Below, one piece after another: positions 31,509-34,155 of a stretch of DNA of 34,155 nucleotides (the stretch's first letter is position 1; the number at the start of each line of letters is the position of its first letter). The notes under the pieces are model-generated. The model saw only the letters and a list, made by a program, of their open reading frames with translations. It searched no databases and was not told the DNA's origin. Where the stretch lies: positions 1-34,155 of the IMG/VR virus record IMGVR_UViG_3300042328_002602; one strand, given 5' to 3'. Made by a program: the position numbers and the translations under genes. The DNA is from a virus.

Positions 31509-31838
31509 TCAATAATATCTTTTATTAATGTTAGAATACTCTTTTATGTCGCCATATTCCCTAATTTTTGTATCCTCATAAGGAGCGGCTATTCTTCTGT
31601 AGAATTCTTGCTTTATATTCTCTAGAACACCAGTGATCATTGCTATTTTTGCATATGATTCTCTGCCCATCAAAGATGTGATGATTCTGGAAAATGAATA
31701 ATTAATATCTCCAAGTATAGATGAAAAATCTTCATTAGTCATATTTCCATTTGTAGATTTTGGAATACCCAAACAAGTAATCATTTTATCTATACAAATA
31801 TCTAACTCTTTTCTAATATCTTCTTTAATGTATGGCAT
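31509..31838 (-). CDS. DUF6899-like phage protein
   Basis: I start at the ATG at 31838 (MPYIKEDIRKELD), overlapping the stop of the previous gene by 14 bases; a longer frame starting inside that gene is rejected because MPYI is the family start. The product of 109 residues shows ILGDINYSFSRIIT, then RESYAKIAMITGVLENIKQE and FYRRIAAPYEDTKIREYGDI. This matches DUF6899, small proteins common in phages and phage-like islands, with unknown function. The FYRR and PYED pieces are the most conserved. The protein appears all alpha. Confidence 0.75.
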   Translation of the reverse strand: MPYIKEDIRKELDICIDKMITCLGIPKSTNGNMTNEDFSSILGDINYSFSRIITSLMGRESYAKIAMITGVLENIKQEFYRRIAAPYEDTKIREYGDIKEYSNINKRYY

Positions 31839-32358
31839 CTGGTTCCTCACATTTACAAAAATACTCGTAACAATAATAACACTGTGGACCCGGTTTTCCC
31901 AATCCCCAAGCATCACTAGAAGGATCAAAACTTTCTAGTCCAGTATCAATACAAACTAATTTATCATTAATCAATCCAATATTATATTGATGACAATCCC
32001 AAAAGTCTAAATTAGTATGATGCTTGATGTTGTCAACTAAGTCTTGTATTTTTTCTAGAAAATGAGTATATTTTTTACTCCATCTTGTAATTGGCTCTGT
32101 AATCATATATCCAGCAATTTCTGTTACAAAACCATATGAACTATATAAGGATAAATCTTTGATTGGTAATTTAACTACATCAGTATATGCTATTGGAGAT
32201 AATCCATGCTTACTAAGTAATTGTTGAAAAAACAATGCGGCCTTAGCATCTTTTTCGGATTTAAATTCTTTGAATCCCTTATTGGTTTCGTCAACCAAAG
32301 GATAAAAGTTGCAATATCCTCCCTCATCAAACCATTCAATATCAATAGTGTAATTCAT
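31825..32358 (-). CDS. Small kinase-fold-like protein with cysteine-rich tail
   Basis: A 177-residue protein. NLDFWDCHQYNIGLINDKLV then CIDTGLESF is like the catalytic loop (H/D-x-x-x-x-N) and the metal-binding aspartate of protein-kinase-like folds; KGFKEFKSEKDAKAA earlier could hold the ATP lysine. FVTEIAGYMITEPITRWSKK looks like the hinge region. It is far shorter than a canonical kinase, so activity is in doubt. The end, PQCYYCYEYFCKCEEPD, carries four cysteines that could bind zinc. It overlaps the DUF6899 gene by 14 bases and starts 1 base after the preceding gene. Confidence 0.55.
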   Translation of the reverse strand: MNYTIDIEWFDEGGYCNFYPLVDETNKGFKEFKSEKDAKAALFFQQLLSKHGLSPIAYTDVVKLPIKDLSLYSSYGFVTEIAGYMITEPITRWSKKYTHFLEKIQDLVDNIKHHTNLDFWDCHQYNIGLINDKLVCIDTGLESFDPSSDAWGLGKPGPQCYYCYEYFCKCEEPDAIH

Positions 32359-32359
32359 T

Positions 32360-32676
32360 TTAGTAAGAAATTACTATGGGATATTCTCCAGTAATATTAT
32401 ATAAAAAATCTTTTGCTTTTTTAAGATCAAAAAACTCCGCAATAAATACTAGAGAAGGACTAGGATTATTTTCTCTTTTTTCACCATATATTCTATAAAA
32501 TGGATCATCAATAGCCTTATACGAATTATCCACAAAATCATTAATATTTTTTATTTCATCAATATATGTGCCACCATCATAATCATTATATTCTCGCACT
32601 GTCATTAAAATAAAATGACTAATTGGAGATTTTGGATTATAGTTAGGAACTCTTGCGCTACATAATGTGTTCATAA
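32360..32676 (-). CDS. Small protein of unknown function
   Basis: I start at the ATG at 32676 (MNTLCSARVPN), just after the tRNA-Leu end; a further start at MTVREYND near 32607 is possible, and reading back into the tRNA is rejected. The last 85 residues, TVREYNDYDGGTYIDEIKNI, then AIDDPFYRIYGEKREN and SLVFIAEFFDLKKAKDFLYN, look like a compact alpha-beta domain. No ribosome site is obvious before either start. One base separates it from the kinase-like gene. No family recognised. Confidence 0.5.
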
Positions 32677-32678
32677 TG

Positions 32679-32759
32679 GGACTGGTGGGAGTCGAACCCA
32701 CACTCCTAATAGGAAATGGATTTTGAGTCCATCGCGTATGCCAATTCCGCCACAATCCC
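32679..32759 (-). tRNA. tRNA-Leu (CAA anticodon)
   Basis: The minus strand folds as a class II tRNA of 81 bases. Acceptor strands GGGATTG and CAGTCCC pair with one G-T; the D arm is GCGGAATTGGCATACGC. The anticodon stem ATGGA/TCCAT closes the loop CTCAAAA, whose middle CAA reads TTG leucine codons. A long variable arm (TCCT, AGGA) and a T arm GTGGG, TTCGACT, CCCAC follow. CCA is not encoded. It adds decoding of a leucine codon for phage genes. Confidence 0.93.
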
Positions 32760-32761
32760 GT

Positions 32762-32793
32762 TCCAACAAAATAGGGTTATATATCTTGTTGGA
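32762..32793 (-). repeat. Inverted repeat upstream of tRNA-Leu
   Basis: TCCAACAA (32762-32769) and TTGTTGGA (32786-32793) are perfect 8-base arms with a 16-base A/T-rich loop, in the gap between the HTH-like gene and the tRNA. No U-run follows on the minus strand, so a processing or weak termination role is more likely than a strong terminator. Confidence 0.4.
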
Positions 32794-32801
32794 TTTAAAC
32801 A

Positions 32802-33083
32802 TCACGAATTATGAGCAGCCTTGAGCCTCTGAAATGTCTCGACCATAGCCTCAACATTATCAACCTTGCGAACAGGCTTAGACCTTTCCATCTCAGGAAG
32901 AATCTGTCCTCTTTCGGCAAGGGTTTTCTTGGTACGGGCATATCGACTCATAGTACTGTTCAACTTTTGACCAGTCTTAGCAGCAATTTCGGCATATGTC
33001 TTGCTCGAAAAAACTGCCTCAAGAAACATCTCGTCACTGCAACGAACGCGAGTCTGCTTAACGGAAGTAGTAACCTCTGCCAT
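32802..33083 (-). CDS. Small helix-turn-helix-like protein
   Basis: A 93-residue protein behind an optimal GGAGG ribosome site (8 bases before the ATG). DEMFLEAVFSSKTYAEIAAK with TGQKLNSTMSRYARTKK reads as a helix-turn-helix: a short helix, TYAEIAAKTGQK turn and a recognition-like helix rich in Ser/Arg/Lys. It ends with VEAMVETFQRLKAAH. It could be a small DNA-binding regulator made early, since a consensus promoter with a 70-80-base leader serves it. Codon use is richer in C and G than neighbours, so it may be highly expressed or more host-adapted. A plus-strand frame over the same place is a shadow. Confidence 0.65.
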   Translation of the reverse strand: MAEVTTSVKQTRVRCSDEMFLEAVFSSKTYAEIAAKTGQKLNSTMSRYARTKKTLAERGQILPEMERSKPVRKVDNVEAMVETFQRLKAAHNS

Positions 33084-33166
33084 AATTATCCTCCAAATAT
33101 TCTTTAGTAACTCAAACGAACTTGGGCTTAGTCACCTGACCAATACAACCCTTGCTCGTTCCTATC

Positions 33167-33195
33167 ATTGTACTCTCTAGTATCGGCTATGTCAA
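33167..33195 (-). promoter_or_regulatory. Consensus sigma70 promoter of the HTH-like gene
   Basis: On the minus strand TTGACA (33195-33190) and TACAAT (33172-33167) are 17 bases apart. The start would be near 33159, giving a leader of about 75 bases before the ATG at 33083. It also can drive the tRNA and the genes beyond it. The rest of the 157-base gap 33084-33240 shows no other feature that I can support. Confidence 0.8.
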
Positions 33196-33240
33196 TGGCT
33201 CGACTTGAAAAATTCTTTTTTACGAGACATCGCCGTAATC

Positions 33241-34119
33241 CTATTTATCGATAAAAATATTATCGAATTCTTCCTTCAAAAACGCTCTTATTTTTGCTGC
33301 GTTTGGGCTACTTTTTAGATTTTCATATAGTTTTTCTTGACTAGAATTTCTAAAATTTTCTATCTCCATTCCTTCACCGAAAGTCTTTTCCGCTTCTATC
33401 AAAAGAAATTTAATAGTATTTTTAAATTGAGGATATGTTTGCCAATATTCATTATCATGTTCCTTAACAGCCATAGCAAAACAAATAGCATAGATACTAA
33501 AATCTAAACACCCGCTAACAGCATCAACTCTTTCATTTAGAATACCATTATTATAATCTTCAACTGCACTTTTGCTTCCTAATATATAAGAATTCCATTC
33601 ATCAATAATATATGATGGCATATCATTCCAATCCACAATATTTTTAACAAAGTAGAGATTATATCTGTATGATCTTAAGTCTGGTGGAATATATTTAGTA
33701 ACTAAATGCATACTAATATTAGATTCTTCCAATACTATACAGCGAGAATTTAAAACATAAAAAACATTTAATTTTTTACTCAATGCTTTACTATATAAAT
33801 TTCTAAGATGAGATGTTATACCATGAGAAGTTTCATGCACATTGATTCTTCTACTATCTTGATCACCGTATGGTTTTTCAAAACTATGTGTTAATACATC
33901 TCCGTATATTGTATTTTCTTCAATTTTACGATACTTATCAACCTCCGTAAATACTAATCCGCTTTTTTCTTTTGGTTTTGGTTTATTTTCTGGAATAGTT
34001 TTAGGTTTATCATCCGGCATAATAACCACAATAGTATTGTCTGGTTGATTATTTTCATAGTAGTAATAACCCAGTGCCGAACTTATAACTATTAGGGATA
34101 ATATTTGTTTAGTTGTCAT
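33241..34119 (-). CDS. Membrane-anchored or secreted HETSH-motif metallopeptidase candidate
   Basis: I start at the ATG at 34119 (MTTKQILSLIVISS), because a signal or anchor segment (residues 4-19) follows at once; an ATG at 34155 at the very edge is in frame but would put 12 polar residues before it. The 292-residue product has a proline/lysine-rich linker (PENKPKPKEK) at about 43-52, then NVHETSHGITSHLRNLY with the zinc-peptidase pattern H95, E96, H99. No other family mark is seen, and a third ligand is not obvious. It would act outside the membrane. Mature parts IIDEWNSYILGSKSAVEDYN and DAVSGCLDFSIYAICFAMAV are helical. Fold and function are uncertain. Confidence 0.6.
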   Translation of the reverse strand: MTTKQILSLIVISSALGYYYYENNQPDNTIVVIMPDDKPKTIPENKPKPKEKSGLVFTEVDKYRKIEENTIYGDVLTHSFEKPYGDQDSRRINVHETSHGITSHLRNLYSKALSKKLNVFYVLNSRCIVLEESNISMHLVTKYIPPDLRSYRYNLYFVKNIVDWNDMPSYIIDEWNSYILGSKSAVEDYNNGILNERVDAVSGCLDFSIYAICFAMAVKEHDNEYWQTYPQFKNTIKFLLIEAEKTFGEGMEIENFRNSSQEKLYENLKSSPNAAKIRAFLKEEFDNIFIDK

Positions 34120-34155
34120 GATTAATAGATTGTAGCCAATCCATGTAGTTATCAT
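34109..34155 (-). CDS. C-terminal end of a gene entering from the right edge
   Basis: In the frame one base off the HETSH gene the minus strand reads DNYMDWLQSINHDN and then a TAA at 34111. It overlaps the start of the HETSH gene by 11 bases, like other junctions here. The 14 visible residues are too few to assign a family; the call rests on this overlap habit. Confidence 0.4.
   Translation of the reverse strand, partial: DNYMDWLQSINHDN

Noticed and set aside
32677-32755. Extension of the 105-residue small gene back through tRNA-Leu
   Set aside because: The tRNA folds perfectly, so the upstream codons are an accident of the tRNA sequence.
32811-33107. Plus-strand frame of 98 codons opposite the HTH-like gene
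   Set aside because: The minus gene has GGAGG and a consensus promoter; the plus frame has neither.
33196-33240. Possible terminator with A/T-rich hairpin after the HETSH gene
   Set aside because: CTCG and CGAG arms are only four bases and inner pairing is poor, so no terminator is called.
1-34155. CRISPR arrays, insertion sequences with terminal repeats, integrase and clear attachment sites
   Set aside because: I looked for evenly spaced repeats, transposase motifs and tyrosine or serine recombinases on both strands and found none; only the tRNA-like segment could be part of an attachment site.

Overview
This AT-rich, almost gap-free window reads as part of a large double-stranded DNA phage genome of rII-carrying, T4-like organisation, probably infecting a planctomycete. 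The phage reading rests on adjacent rIIA-like and rIIB-like genes, an HNH endonuclease, a lone tRNA-Leu(CAA), a DUF6899-type gene, many unknown genes of 60 to 140 residues, start/stop overlaps of 1 to 23 bases and very short intergenic gaps. The host idea is an inference from a complete DUF1501 gene with a twin-arginine start, a family concentrated in planctomycetes, and from a secreted trypsin-like protease. No capsid, tail, polymerase, terminase or integrase gene is in the window, so lifestyle and taxonomy stay open. A planctomycete chromosome is unlikely because of the rII pair and gene packing.

Layout. (1) Positions 1 to 8137, minus strand: a tightly overlapping operon of sugar and surface-glycan genes (B12-binding radical SAM enzyme cut by the left edge, CgeB-like glycosyltransferase, RmlD-like reductase, exostosin-like transferase, DUF6165, two or more GT-A transferases, a heptosyltransferase-like protein, a methyltransferase) led by a macrodomain gene and two small genes. 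(2) Positions 8138 to 8282: a divergent promoter region with back-to-back TTGACA-N16-TATTAT promoters. (3) Positions 8283 to 15058, plus strand: seven more glycan genes (two HtrL/YibB-like, TylF-like methyltransferase, GlcNAc-transferase-like, GT10-like, DUF1647-like, GT25-like). (4) Positions 15051 to 20913, minus strand: an intracellular-subtilisin-like protease, a secreted trypsin-like protease, HNH nuclease, 2OG-Fe(II) oxygenase, GDPD-like protein, HAD-nucleotidyltransferase fusion, a glycan-type gene and DUF6065. (5) Positions 20936 to 25053: an actin-like ATPase, a small membrane protein, an SDR/2OG-oxygenase fusion and DUF1501. (6) Positions 25096 to 34155: a hairpin terminator, RuvB with a zinc-ribbon/RuvA-domain-III-like partner, small unknowns, a tRNA-like remnant, rIIB-like, rIIA-like, acidic coiled-coil protein, DUF6899, kinase-like protein, tRNA-Leu, a small HTH-like protein and a membrane-anchored HETSH metallopeptidase.

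How the parts may work together. The glycan genes supply nucleotide-sugar chemistry, transferases and decorating enzymes, enough for a custom glycan on virion or host surface. The two proteases, the DUF1501 protein and the HETSH protein would act on host cell or envelope proteins. RuvB and its neighbour look like a phage branch-migration motor with a non-canonical RuvA. The actin-like ATPase and its membrane neighbour could position phage DNA or particles. These roles are inferred from family membership and gene order.

No stretch longer than 300 bases lacks a gene. The largest gaps are 33084-33240 (a strong promoter) and 8138-8282 (divergent promoters). Composition differs visibly: glycan genes are extremely A/T-rich at third codon positions, while rIIA, rIIB and the HTH gene use more C and G.
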